Shown: positions 9,224-18,710 of the stretch, in pieces | Layout: each line of letters begins with the position of its first letter | How positions within the stretch are numbered: the stretch's first letter is position 1 | From: Azospirillum brasilense | GTDB taxonomy: Bacteria > Pseudomonadota > Alphaproteobacteria > Azospirillales > Azospirillaceae | Assembly (NCBI RefSeq): GCF_007827795.1 | Contig: NZ_VITI01000001.1 | Coordinates: forward strand, 806,001-870,000 | Length of the DNA: 64,000 nucleotides | Direction of reading: 5' to 3' | Notes under the pieces: generated by a model | Database searches by the model: none | The model's input: only the letters and a program-made list of their open reading frames with translations | What the model was told of the DNA's origin: nothing | Translations under genes and position numbers: made by a program

Positions 9224-10072
9224 ATGAGACAGTTCCATCTGCATCTTGTGTCGGACGCGACCGGCGAGACGATCAACAGCGTCGCCCGCGCCTGCGTCAT
9301 CCAGTTCGACGATGTTCGCCCGGTCGAGCATTTCTGGAATCTCGTGCGGACCGAGCGTCAGCTCGACATGGTTCTGGAGGGCGTCCAGGAGAATCGCGGC
9401 CTCGTTATGTTCACGCTGGTGGACGAGAAGCTGCGCCGCCGCCTCCAGGATTTCTGCCGCGAGGTGCAGGTCCCCTGCATTCCCGTGCTCGACCCGCTGA
9501 TCAACGCACTGGCCGCCTTCCTCGGCGTGGAATCGCAGCGCCAGCCCGGCCGCCAGCACGCCTTGGACGCCGAGTATTTCGGGCGCATGGACGCGATGGA
9601 CTTCGCGCTGGCGCACGACGACGGCCAGTCGAGCTGGGATCTGCACGAGGCCGACGTGATCCTGATGGGCGTGTCGCGCACCTCCAAGACGCCGACCTGC
9701 ATCTATCTGGCCAACCGCGGCATCAAGGCGGCGAACATCCCGATCGTTCCCGGATGCCCGATGCCGCCGGAGATCGAGAAGCTGACCCGGCCGCTGGTCG
9801 TCGGCCTGACCAAGGATCCGGACCGTCTGGTACAGATCCGCCGCAACCGGCTGAAGCTGCTGAACCAGAACGAGTCCTCGACCTACGTCGACCCCGAGGT
9901 GGTGCGCGCCGAGGTCACCGACGCCCGGCGCATGTTCACCCGGCGCGGCTGGCCGGTGATCGACGTGTCGCGCCGTTCCATCGAGGAAACGGCGGCGGAG
10001 ATCATGATGCTGCTCGCCCGCCGCCAGAGCGGCGGCCTGCCCGGCGTCGTTCCCGAGGGGCCGGCGACGTGA
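9224..10072 (+). CDS. ppsR: PEP synthase regulatory protein (bifunctional kinase/pyrophosphorylase, DUF299)
   Basis: The 282-residue product starts MRQFHLHLVSDATGET, the usual DUF299 start, and has the P-loop-like G-V-S-R-T-S-K-T-P-T at 149-158. DUF299 proteins phosphorylate a threonine of phosphoenolpyruvate synthase or pyruvate phosphate dikinase with ADP and reverse this with phosphate. The ATG at 9224 follows GGGGACGG; longer in-frame extensions run into the origin and are not credible. This is the RP001 homologue that borders the origin in several alphaproteobacteria. It heads an operon whose genes overlap by a few bases. Confidence 0.93.
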   Translation: MRQFHLHLVSDATGETINSVARACVIQFDDVRPVEHFWNLVRTERQLDMVLEGVQENRGLVMFTLVDEKLRRRLQDFCREVQVPCIPVLDPLINALAAFLGVESQRQPGRQHALDAEYFGRMDAMDFALAHDDGQSSWDLHEADVILMGVSRTSKTPTCIYLANRGIKAANIPIVPGCPMPPEIEKLTRPLVVGLTKDPDRLVQIRRNRLKLLNQNESSTYVDPEVVRAEVTDARRMFTRRGWPVIDVSRRSIEETAAEIMMLLARRQSGGLPGVVPEGPAT

Positions 10073-10677
10073 GCGGAGCGGTTCCCACGGTCGTCCTGGC
10101 CTCTGGTTCCCGCACACGGGCGGAGATGCTGGAGCGGGCCGGCGTGCGCGTGACGCTCGCCCCCGCCGCGGTGGACGAGGAGGAGATCAAGCTGGCCGCC
10201 CGCGCCGAGGGCGCCCCGGTCGAGGATGTGGCCGAGGCGTTGGCGGAGCTGAAGGCCCAGCGCGTTACCCGCAAACATCCCGGCTCCCTGGTCATCGGCG
10301 CCGACCAGATGCTGGAGTGCGAAGGCCGCTGGTTCGACAAGCCGGCGGACCGGGCCGCGGCGCGGGCGCAGTTGCAGGATCTGCGTGGCAGGACGCACCG
10401 GCTGGTGAGCTGCGCCGTGGTGTTCTGCGACGGGGAACGGCTGTGGCACCATGTGGACCGCGCCCGCCTGACCATGCGTCCCTTCAGCGACGCCTTCCTG
10501 GACTCCTATCTCAACGCGGCGGGCGACGACGTGCTGGGGTCGGTCGGCGCCTATCACCTCGAAGGGCTGGGCGCGCAGCTCTTCCACCGGGTGGACGGCG
10601 ACTTCTTCACGATCCTCGGGCTGCCGCTGCTGCCGCTGCTCGGGTTCCTGCGGGTGCATGGGGTGATTGCGGAATGA
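10069..10677 (+). CDS. maf: Maf-like nucleotide pyrophosphatase
   Basis: A 202-residue Maf/HAM1-fold protein with V-L-A-S-G-S-R-T-R-A-E-M-L at the N-terminus, the E-E-I-K segment, A-D-Q-M-L-E-C-E-G around the catalytic region and G-S-V-G-A-Y-H-L-E-G near residue 160. Maf proteins hydrolyse non-canonical or canonical nucleoside triphosphates to monophosphates and have been linked to septum inhibition. Translation starts at a GTG overlapping the ppsR stop (GTGA), which implies coupling. The exact nucleotide preference cannot be read from sequence. Confidence 0.92.
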   Translation: MSGAVPTVVLASGSRTRAEMLERAGVRVTLAPAAVDEEEIKLAARAEGAPVEDVAEALAELKAQRVTRKHPGSLVIGADQMLECEGRWFDKPADRAAARAQLQDLRGRTHRLVSCAVVFCDGERLWHHVDRARLTMRPFSDAFLDSYLNAAGDDVLGSVGAYHLEGLGAQLFHRVDGDFFTILGLPLLPLLGFLRVHGVIAE

Positions 10678-11513
10678 CGATCAGCGGCAAGGCGAAGCTG
10701 GCCGGTGTGATGGGCTGGCCGATCGGCCATTCGCGCTCGCCCCGGCTGCACGGCTATTGGCTGGAGCGGTACGGCATCGACGGCGCCTATGTGCCGCTGG
10801 CCGTGCCGCCCGACCGCATCGAGCAGGCCATCCGCGCCCTGCCCGCGCTGGGCTTCCGCGGCTGCAACGTGACGGTGCCTCACAAGGAGGCCGCCTACCG
10901 CACGGTCGATCGGCTGGACGCCACCGCCAGGCGGATGGGTGCCGTCAACACCATCGTGGTCGGCGAGGACGGGTCGTTGGAGGGGCGCAACACCGACGGC
11001 TTCGGTTTCATCGAGAACCTGAAGAGCGGCGCACCGGGCTGGAAGGCCGCGGACGGTCCGGCGCTGGTCATCGGGGCTGGTGGTGCGGCGCGGGCCGTGG
11101 TGGCCTCGCTCCTCGACGAGGGCGCGCCGCGAGTCTGGCTGGTCAACCGCACGCGGGCGCGGGCGGAGGAGCTGGCAGCGGACATCGGCGGCAACATCGA
11201 AACCGCCGATTGGGTTTCACGTGAAACGCTTCTCGAAGGGGCGGCGCTGCTGGTGAACACCACGACGCAGGGCATGGCGGGCCAGCCGGCGCTGGAGTTG
11301 GATCTGCGCGCCTTGCCCAGTTCGGCCGTCGTCACCGACATCGTCTACACGCCCCTGATGACCCCGCTGCTGACCGCGGCGCAGGCCCGCGGCAACCGTG
11401 TGGTGGACGGCGTCGGTATGCTGCTTCACCAGGCCCGCCCCGGCTTTGCCGCCTGGTTCGGCCGGGAGCCGGAGGTGACCGACGGGCTCAAGGCCGCCGT
11501 TCTCCAGGGCTGA
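10674..11513 (+). CDS. aroE: Shikimate dehydrogenase (NADP+)
   Basis: 279 residues of normal AroE length. The shikimate site G-W-P-I-G-H-S-R-S-P is near residue 14, the catalytic lysine is in N-V-T-V-P-H-K near 66, and the NADP-binding G-A-G-G-A-A-R-A-V is near 130. It reduces 3-dehydroshikimate in the shikimate pathway. The ATG overlaps the maf stop (ATGA). Codons for V-S-R-E-T-L near residue 183 contain a complete 14-base parS core (11214-11227), so this metabolic gene also serves chromosome segregation. Confidence 0.95.
   Translation: MTISGKAKLAGVMGWPIGHSRSPRLHGYWLERYGIDGAYVPLAVPPDRIEQAIRALPALGFRGCNVTVPHKEAAYRTVDRLDATARRMGAVNTIVVGEDGSLEGRNTDGFGFIENLKSGAPGWKAADGPALVIGAGGAARAVVASLLDEGAPRVWLVNRTRARAEELAADIGGNIETADWVSRETLLEGAALLVNTTTQGMAGQPALELDLRALPSSAVVTDIVYTPLMTPLLTAAQARGNRVVDGVGMLLHQARPGFAAWFGREPEVTDGLKAAVLQG
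11214..11227. promoter_or_regulatory. parS: parS centromere site inside aroE
   Basis: GTTTCACGTGAAAC, a perfect 14-base palindrome, is the core of the bacterial ParB-binding site TGTTTCACGTGAAACA. It lies about 2 kb from oriC and within aroE. Confidence 0.88.
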
Positions 11514-11522
11514 GGTTTCACG

Positions 11523-12167
11523 ATGATCGTCTTGGGACTGACCGGCTCCATCGGCATGGGCAAGAGCACGGCGGCGCGCATGCTGAAGCGCATGGGGGCG
11601 CCGGTCTGCGACAGCGACGCCGTGGTGCATCGGCTGCTGGGGCGCAACGGCGCCGCGGTGCCGGCCATCGGCGCGGCCTTCCCCGGCGTGGTGGTGGATG
11701 GCGCCGTGGACCGGCGGGCATTGGGCGCGGCGGTCTTCGGCAACCCGGCAGCGCTGAAGCGGCTGGAGGCGATCCTTCACCCGGCGGTGCAGGCCGCACA
11801 GCGGCGTTTCCTGAAGCAGGCGGCGCGCCGCCGCGTCCGCGTTGCGGTTCTGGACATTCCCCTGCTGTTCGAGACGGGCGGGGAGCGGAAGGTGGATCGC
11901 ACGGTGGTGGTCACCGCTCCCTTCCTGGTGCAGAAGTCACGGGTGCTGGCGCGGCCGGGCATGACGCCGGACAAGTTCGCCGCTATTCTGGCCCGGCAGA
12001 TGCCCGACGCGGAGAAGCGGCGGCGTGCCGACCACGTCGTCAACACCGGCGACGGGCGGCGGGCCACCCGGCGGGCGCTGCGCAACATCCTCGCCGACGT
12101 GAAGCGGCGCCGCGGCCGGCAATGGCCGCCGCGGGGATACCAGCCCGGACAGGTGGTTCATGCGTGA
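11523..12167 (+). CDS. coaE: Dephospho-CoA kinase
   Basis: 214 residues with P-loop G-S-I-G-M-G-K-S-T at positions 8-16, the C-D-S-D segment for CoA binding near 30, and D-I-P-L-L-F-E-T near 110, all typical of CoaE, which phosphorylates the ribose 3' position of dephospho-CoA as the last step of coenzyme A synthesis. It follows aroE by nine bases with a GAGG ribosome site and overlaps dnaQ by eight bases. The C-terminal 25 residues are unusually Arg- and Gly-rich. Confidence 0.94.
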   Translation: MIVLGLTGSIGMGKSTAARMLKRMGAPVCDSDAVVHRLLGRNGAAVPAIGAAFPGVVVDGAVDRRALGAAVFGNPAALKRLEAILHPAVQAAQRRFLKQAARRRVRVAVLDIPLLFETGGERKVDRTVVVTAPFLVQKSRVLARPGMTPDKFAAILARQMPDAEKRRRADHVVNTGDGRRATRRALRNILADVKRRRGRQWPPRGYQPGQVVHA

Positions 12168-12837
12168 GATCGTCCTCGATACGGAAACGACCGGCTTCAA
12201 GCCCGAGGAAGGGCACCGGCTGATCGAAATCGGCTGCGTCGAGCTGCACAACCACGTTGCCACCGGCAAGACCTTCCACTGCTACGTCAACCCGGAGCGC
12301 GACGTGCCGCCGGACGCCGTGGCGGTGCACGGGCTGACGACGGAGTTCCTGTCGGACAAGCCGCTGTTCAACGACGTGGTGGCGGAGTTCGTGGCCTTCA
12401 TCGGCGACGCGCCGCTGGTCATCCACAACGCGGCCTTCGACATGCACTTCCTGAACTGGGAGATGCGGATCGCCGGCTATCCGGTGATGCCGAAGGACCG
12501 GGCCATCGACACGCTGCTGATGGCGCGGCAGAAGTTCCCCGGCGCGCCGGCCACCCTGGACGCGCTCTGCAAGCGCTTCGGCGTCGACAATTCCAGCCGC
12601 ACCTACCACGGCGCGCTCCTCGACGCCCAGCTTCTGGCCGAGGTGTATCTGGAGCTGCGCGGCGGGCGGCAGGCCGGTCTGGCGCTGGCCTCCGGCCCGG
12701 AGACGGGCGGTCCCGCGGCGATCCGCATCGACCGCCCCTACCGTGCCCCACGCGCCCACGCGCCCAGCGAGGAGGAACTGGCGGCCCATGCGGAGCTTCT
12801 CAAGAAGCTGAAGAACCCGCTCTGGGCCACCGAGTGA
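12160..12837 (+). CDS. dnaQ: DNA polymerase III epsilon subunit (3'-5' proofreading exonuclease)
   Basis: 225 residues with the DEDDh exonuclease motifs: ExoI L-D-T-E-T-T-G at 6-12, ExoII H-N-A-A-F-D-M near 90, and ExoIII H-G-A-L-L-D-A-Q near 148. Epsilon proofreads inside the polymerase III core with alpha. The C-terminal part (Ala/Pro-rich, then E-L-A-A-H-A-E-L-L-K-K-L) is where the polymerase contact is expected. It is the last gene of the ppsR-maf-aroE-coaE-dnaQ operon, with its start inside coaE. Confidence 0.95.
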   Translation: MREIVLDTETTGFKPEEGHRLIEIGCVELHNHVATGKTFHCYVNPERDVPPDAVAVHGLTTEFLSDKPLFNDVVAEFVAFIGDAPLVIHNAAFDMHFLNWEMRIAGYPVMPKDRAIDTLLMARQKFPGAPATLDALCKRFGVDNSSRTYHGALLDAQLLAEVYLELRGGRQAGLALASGPETGGPAAIRIDRPYRAPRAHAPSEEELAAHAELLKKLKNPLWATE

Positions 12838-12861
12838 GCTGTTCCCTCTCCGTCCTTAAAA

Positions 12862-12925
12862 TCCCCTCTCCCCTCCGGGGAGAGGGTTAGGGTGAGGGGG
12901 TTGCGCTTGTGCCGAACCCCCTTCT
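12862..12925. repeat. Dispersed GC-rich palindromic repeat, copy 1
   Basis: A palindromic unit CCCTCTCCCC-tcc-GGGGAGAGGG followed by TTAGGGTGAGGGGGTTGCGCTT, between the convergent ends of dnaQ and qor. A nearly identical unit occurs at 50594 and an inverted relative at 47121-47297. REP-like elements of this kind commonly sit at 3' ends of genes and can form mRNA hairpins. Confidence 0.8.
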
Positions 12926-12931
12926 TCCCCC

Positions 12932-13906
12932 TTACGGCAGCAGCACCGTCGACCCGGTCGTGGCGCGGGACTCCAGCGCCCGGTGGGCCTCCGCCGCGTC
13001 GCGCAGCGCGAAGGTCTGGCCGACGTTGATGGTCACCCCGCCGGTATGCACCACCTCGAACAGGTCGGCGGCGCTGGCCATCAGGTCGTCGCGCTTGGCG
13101 ACGTAGCTGAACAAGGTCGGGCGCGTGACGTAGAGCGAGCCCTTGGCCGCCAGCACCTGGAGGTCGAGCGGCGGGACCGGCCCGGACGCCGCCCCGAACA
13201 GCACCATGAAGCCGCGGGGCCGCAGACAGTCCAGGCTGTCCATGAAGGTCGTCTTGCCGACGCCGTCATAGACCACCGGCACGCCCTGCCCGTCCGTCAG
13301 GTCCTTCACCCGGTTCACGAAGTTGTCGCGCGTGTAGATAATGGGATGGTCGCAGCCGGCGGCGCGGGCCAGTTCCGCCTTCTCGTCACTGCTGACCGTG
13401 CCGATCACCGTGGCGCCCAGATGCTTCGCCCACTGACAGAGGATCTGGCCGACGCCGCCAGCGGCGGCCTGGACCAGGATGGTATCGCCCGGCTGCACCG
13501 CATAGGTGGAGCGCAGGAGAAACTGCGCGGTCATGCCCTGGAGCAGCATGGCGGCGGCCTGCCGGTCCTCGATCCAGCTCGGCAGCGGGATCAGCCGGTC
13601 GGCGGGGGCGAGGCGGGCTTCCGCGTAGGCGCCGATCAGCGGTGCGTAGCCCACCCGGTCGCCGGGCTTCAGCGTCGTCACGTCCGGCCCCACGGCCTCG
13701 ACCACGCCGGCGCCCTCGGTCCCGATGATGGCGGGAAGCTGCGGCAGCTTGTAGGCGCCGGAGCGGTGATAGGTGTCGATGTAGTTCAGCCCGACGGCGG
13801 TCTGGCGCAGGCGCACCTGACCGGGGCCGGGGTCGCCCACCTCGATCTCGTCCCAGCGCAGCGCTTCGGGTCCGCCGTAGTCGTGGATGCGGATCGCGTG
13901 AACCAT
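12932..13906 (-). CDS. qor: NADPH:quinone reductase (zinc-free MDR family)
   Basis: 324 residues of normal length for quinone oxidoreductases of the medium-chain dehydrogenase family. Visible are the N-terminal GroES-like domain with G-L-N-Y-I-D-T-Y-H-R-S-G-A-Y, G-T-E-G-A-G-V-V, and the cofactor loop A-A-A-G-G-V-G-Q near residue 148; the zinc ligands of alcohol dehydrogenases are absent. Such enzymes reduce quinones or other electrophiles with NADPH in the cytosol. It lies 21 bases downstream of ogt, probably in one transcript with ogt and the thioredoxin-domain gene. Confidence 0.9.
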   Translation of the reverse strand: MVHAIRIHDYGGPEALRWDEIEVGDPGPGQVRLRQTAVGLNYIDTYHRSGAYKLPQLPAIIGTEGAGVVEAVGPDVTTLKPGDRVGYAPLIGAYAEARLAPADRLIPLPSWIEDRQAAAMLLQGMTAQFLLRSTYAVQPGDTILVQAAAGGVGQILCQWAKHLGATVIGTVSSDEKAELARAAGCDHPIIYTRDNFVNRVKDLTDGQGVPVVYDGVGKTTFMDSLDCLRPRGFMVLFGAASGPVPPLDLQVLAAKGSLYVTRPTLFSYVAKRDDLMASAADLFEVVHTGGVTINVGQTFALRDAAEAHRALESRATTGSTVLLP

Positions 13907-13927
13907 GGTGGTTGGTCCCTTCCCTTT

Positions 13928-14454
13928 TTATAGAAGCTGAAGCTCCAGCGTATCGCCGGCGTTTTCCGCTGTCACCCGGTACCGCCGCTCGTGGCGGAGC
14001 AGCCAATCCTTGGTCCGCAGGCCGCCCAGGCCGGAATAGCCGCCGGGCGCCCCGCCGCCCCCGACGATGCGGTGGCAGGGTATGATCACCGGAATCGGGT
14101 TGGCCCCGCAGGCCCCGCCCACGGCCCGCGGCGCCGTCTCCAGCAGCCGCGCGACGTCGCCGTAGGTCAGGACGCCGCCGTAGGGAATGGCCTGCATCGC
14201 CGCCCAGACCTTCTGCCGGAAGGCCGTCCCGCGGGGCGACAACGGCAGGTCGAAATCCAACCGCGTCCCGGCGAAATAGTCGCGGAGCTGGCGCGCCGCC
14301 TCTTCCAGCACGGGATCCGGCCGGTCATCCCCCAGCCGTCCCCAGTCGAGCGCCACGATGGCGCCGGCGGCGCTGGTCAGGGTAAGCAGGCCCAGCGGGC
14401 TGTCGACGGTCAGGCTGCCGGTGGCCGCGTTTTTGAGGGTCTGCGCCATGTCGG

Positions 14455-14458
<4 letters not shown>
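13928..14458 (-). CDS. ogt: Methylated-DNA-protein-cysteine methyltransferase
   Basis: 176 residues with the suicide-enzyme active site I-P-C-H-R-I-V-G near residue 128 and the helix-turn-helix region with [10 protein letters not shown] upstream, as in Ogt/Ada C-terminal domains. It removes methyl groups from O6-methylguanine onto its own cysteine. There is no Ada N-terminal zinc domain, so this is the stand-alone Ogt form. The start overlaps the stop of the upstream thioredoxin-domain gene by four bases. Confidence 0.93.
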
Positions 14459-16473
<2,015 letters not shown>

Positions 16474-16627
16474 GAGAGGCGTTTCCGGTTTGTGGCGTGG
16501 TTGGGAATAAACTGGCGCGGCGGTGCCGTTGCGCCAGGGCTTCCTATCTGTATAGTGGGGCATGAGCCGAAGCGGCGCTCAACCCTTAATTTCCTGCGTA
16601 CCGCGCGCTTTCCAAGGGAATGGGGCC

Positions 16628-16879
16628 ATGAAAATCACCATCGACATCGACTGCACACCCGAAGAGGCGCGCCACTTCCTGGGCCTTCCCGACGTGAAGC
16701 CCATGCAGGACGCCATGATGCAGGAGATCCAGGACCGGATGCAGGCCTCCCTGCTCGCCATGGACCCCGAGACGATGATGAAGACGTGGCTGCCGGCGGG
16801 AATTCAGGGCATGGAGCAGCTTCAGAAAATGTTTTGGTCCCAGATGGCCGCCGCCATGGGACAGGATGGACGCAAGTGA
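16628..16879 (+). CDS. Small conserved protein (DUF6489-like)
   Basis: 83 residues, starting MKITIDIDCTPEEARHFLGL and continuing with a Met/Gln-rich amphipathic stretch containing P-E-T-M-M-K-T-W-L-P and E-Q-L-Q-K-M-F-W. Proteins of this look are found in Rhodospirillales (I believe DUF6489); no function is known to me. It overlaps the start of the ferredoxin-like gene by four bases (GTGA), so the two are translationally coupled. No membrane segment or signal peptide is present. Confidence 0.72.
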   Translation: MKITIDIDCTPEEARHFLGLPDVKPMQDAMMQEIQDRMQASLLAMDPETMMKTWLPAGIQGMEQLQKMFWSQMAAAMGQDGRK

Positions 16880-17235
16880 CCGATCCGAAGCCGTACTTCG
16901 AAGCCCATGTTTTCTCCTGCACCAACCGCCGCCCCGACGGACACAAGCGCGGCTCCTGTGCCGCCCGGGGTTCCGAGAAGCTCCGCGACTATATGAAGGC
17001 GCGCGCCCGCGAGTTGGGCCTTGACGGCCGGGTGCGCATCAACGCCGCCGGTTGCCTGGACCGTTGCGAGCTGGGGCCGGTGCTGGTCGTCTATCCGGAG
17101 GGCGTCTGGTACACCTACCGTTCCTTCGCCGATGTCGACGCGATCCTGGAGACGCATCTGGTCGGTGGTGGCCGTGTGGAGCGGCTCATGCTGAAGCCGG
17201 AACAAAAAGAATTGCTGCCGGAACAGGTCGGCTGA
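16876..17235 (+). CDS. Thioredoxin-fold [2Fe-2S] ferredoxin-like protein
   Basis: 119 residues. Four cysteines follow the pattern of thioredoxin-like ferredoxins: the first in F-S-C-T-N-R-R near residue 14, the second in K-R-G-S-C about 12 residues on, then C-L-D-R-C near residue 60, which would ligate a [2Fe-2S] cluster. G-P-V-L-V-V-Y-P-E-G-V-W-Y matches the fold's later strands. The electron partner is unknown. It starts at a GTG overlapping the previous stop and precedes mnmE by about 20-30 bases. Confidence 0.86.
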   Translation: MTDPKPYFEAHVFSCTNRRPDGHKRGSCAARGSEKLRDYMKARARELGLDGRVRINAAGCLDRCELGPVLVVYPEGVWYTYRSFADVDAILETHLVGGGRVERLMLKPEQKELLPEQVG

Positions 17236-17266
17236 TCGTTCCGGACCCGGCACGATGATATTTGGC

Positions 17267-18601
17267 ATGATGATTCCGACGATCTTCGCCCTTGCCACCG
17301 CCCCCGGCCGCGCCGGTGTGGCGGTGGTTCGCGTTTCAGGCCCGGCCTCCGGCGACGCGCTCGCTGCCCTGACCGGCAAGCCCCTGCCCGCACCCCGCAT
17401 GGCCACGCTCGTCCGGCTGCGCGATCCCAAGACCGGAGAGGCGCTGGATGACGCCCTGGTTCTGCGCTTCACCGCCCCCCGCAGCTTCACCGGGGAAGAT
17501 GTGGTTGAGCTGCACCTGCATGGCGGGCGCTCGGTGGTGGCCGGCGTGGTTGAGGCGCTGTCAGGCCTGCCCGGCCTGCGCGTCGCCGAGCCCGGCGAGT
17601 TCACCCGCCGCGCCTTCGAGAACGGCAAGCTCGATCTCACCGAGGCCGAGGCGGTCGCCGACCTCGTGGACGCCGAGACCTCCGCCCAGCGCCGTCAGGC
17701 CCTGCGCCAGATGGAAGGCGCGCTTGGCAAACTCTACGACGGCTGGCGGGAACGGTTGACTCGGTCGCTCGCCCACATCGAGGCTGACATCGATTTCCCC
17801 GATGAGGATTTGCCGTCCGGCGTGTCGGATGCCGCGCGTCCTGTGCTGGATGCCCTGGCCGCCGAGATCGACGCCCATCTGGACGACCGCGGCCGTGGGG
17901 AACGGCTGCGCGAGGGTTTGCACATCGCCATCGTCGGCGCGCCCAACGCCGGGAAGTCGAGCCTGCTGAACGCCCTCGCCCGGCGGGAGGCCGCCATCGT
18001 TTCGGCCCGCGCCGGCACCACCCGCGACGTGATCGAAGTCCATCTCGACCTCGGTGGTTACCCGGTGGTGCTGGCCGATACCGCGGGACTGCGCGAGGCA
18101 GCCGCCGATGAGGTTGAGGAGGAAGGCATCCGCCGGGCGCTCGACCGCGCCGCACGCGCCGACGTGAAGGTCGCGGTGTTCGACGCCACCACCCTGCCCA
18201 TGCTTGATCCGGCAACGGTTGCTCTGGTGGACAAGGACACGGTGGTGGTCCTGAACAAGACGGACGCGGTCGAGGCCGCGGTGCCGACAGTCGGCGGCTG
18301 GGAGACGGTTGCTGTCTCGGCCCGGACCGGTGCCGGCCTGCCGGAGTTGGAGCGGCGTTTGACGGCGTTTACCGCCGACCGGTTGGCCGGCAGCGGCGCC
18401 CCGGCCCTGACCCGCACCCGCCACCGTTCCGCTCTTGAGGAATGCCGTGACGCCCTGCGCCGAGCCTTGACCGCCCCATTGCCGGAGCTGATGGCCGAGG
18501 ATGTGCGTCTGGCGAGCCGGGCCCTTGGCCGCATCACCGGTCGGGTGGATGTGGAGGATCTGCTGGACGTGATCTTCCGGGATTTCTGCATCGGCAAGTG
18601 A
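17267..18601 (+). CDS. mnmE: tRNA uridine-5-carboxymethylaminomethyl modification GTPase MnmE
   Basis: 444 residues: N-terminal folate-binding domain with D-T-I-F-A-L-A-T-type start (here T-I-F-A-L-A-T-A-P-G-R-A-G), central helical domain, inserted GTPase with G-A-P-N-A-G-K-S-S, D-T-A-G and N-K-T-D, and the C-terminal F-C-I-G-K that supplies the catalytic cysteine. With MnmG it modifies the wobble uridine of several tRNAs. Tandem ATGs at 17267/17270 fit the family start; an ATG at 17255 is also possible. It stands upstream of a parS site and mnmG, the usual alphaproteobacterial order. Confidence 0.95.
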   Translation: MMIPTIFALATAPGRAGVAVVRVSGPASGDALAALTGKPLPAPRMATLVRLRDPKTGEALDDALVLRFTAPRSFTGEDVVELHLHGGRSVVAGVVEALSGLPGLRVAEPGEFTRRAFENGKLDLTEAEAVADLVDAETSAQRRQALRQMEGALGKLYDGWRERLTRSLAHIEADIDFPDEDLPSGVSDAARPVLDALAAEIDAHLDDRGRGERLREGLHIAIVGAPNAGKSSLLNALARREAAIVSARAGTTRDVIEVHLDLGGYPVVLADTAGLREAAADEVEEEGIRRALDRAARADVKVAVFDATTLPMLDPATVALVDKDTVVVLNKTDAVEAAVPTVGGWETVAVSARTGAGLPELERRLTAFTADRLAGSGAPALTRTRHRSALEECRDALRRALTAPLPELMAEDVRLASRALGRITGRVDVEDLLDVIFRDFCIGK

Positions 18602-18636
18602 CCCGGCCGCGGCGTGACAAACGCGCCGCGTCGCTC

Positions 18637-18652
18637 TGTTTCACGTGAAACA
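18637..18652. promoter_or_regulatory. parS: parS centromere site, perfect 16-base copy
   Basis: TGTTTCACGTGAAACA is an exact match to the consensus ParB site. It lies in the 109-base gap between mnmE and mnmG. Confidence 0.95.
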
Positions 18653-18710
18653 CGGGCGTTGCGGCGTCGCGGCGCTTGGCGTCCGGCGTTGACTCGGCTA
18701 TGGTCCGGCC

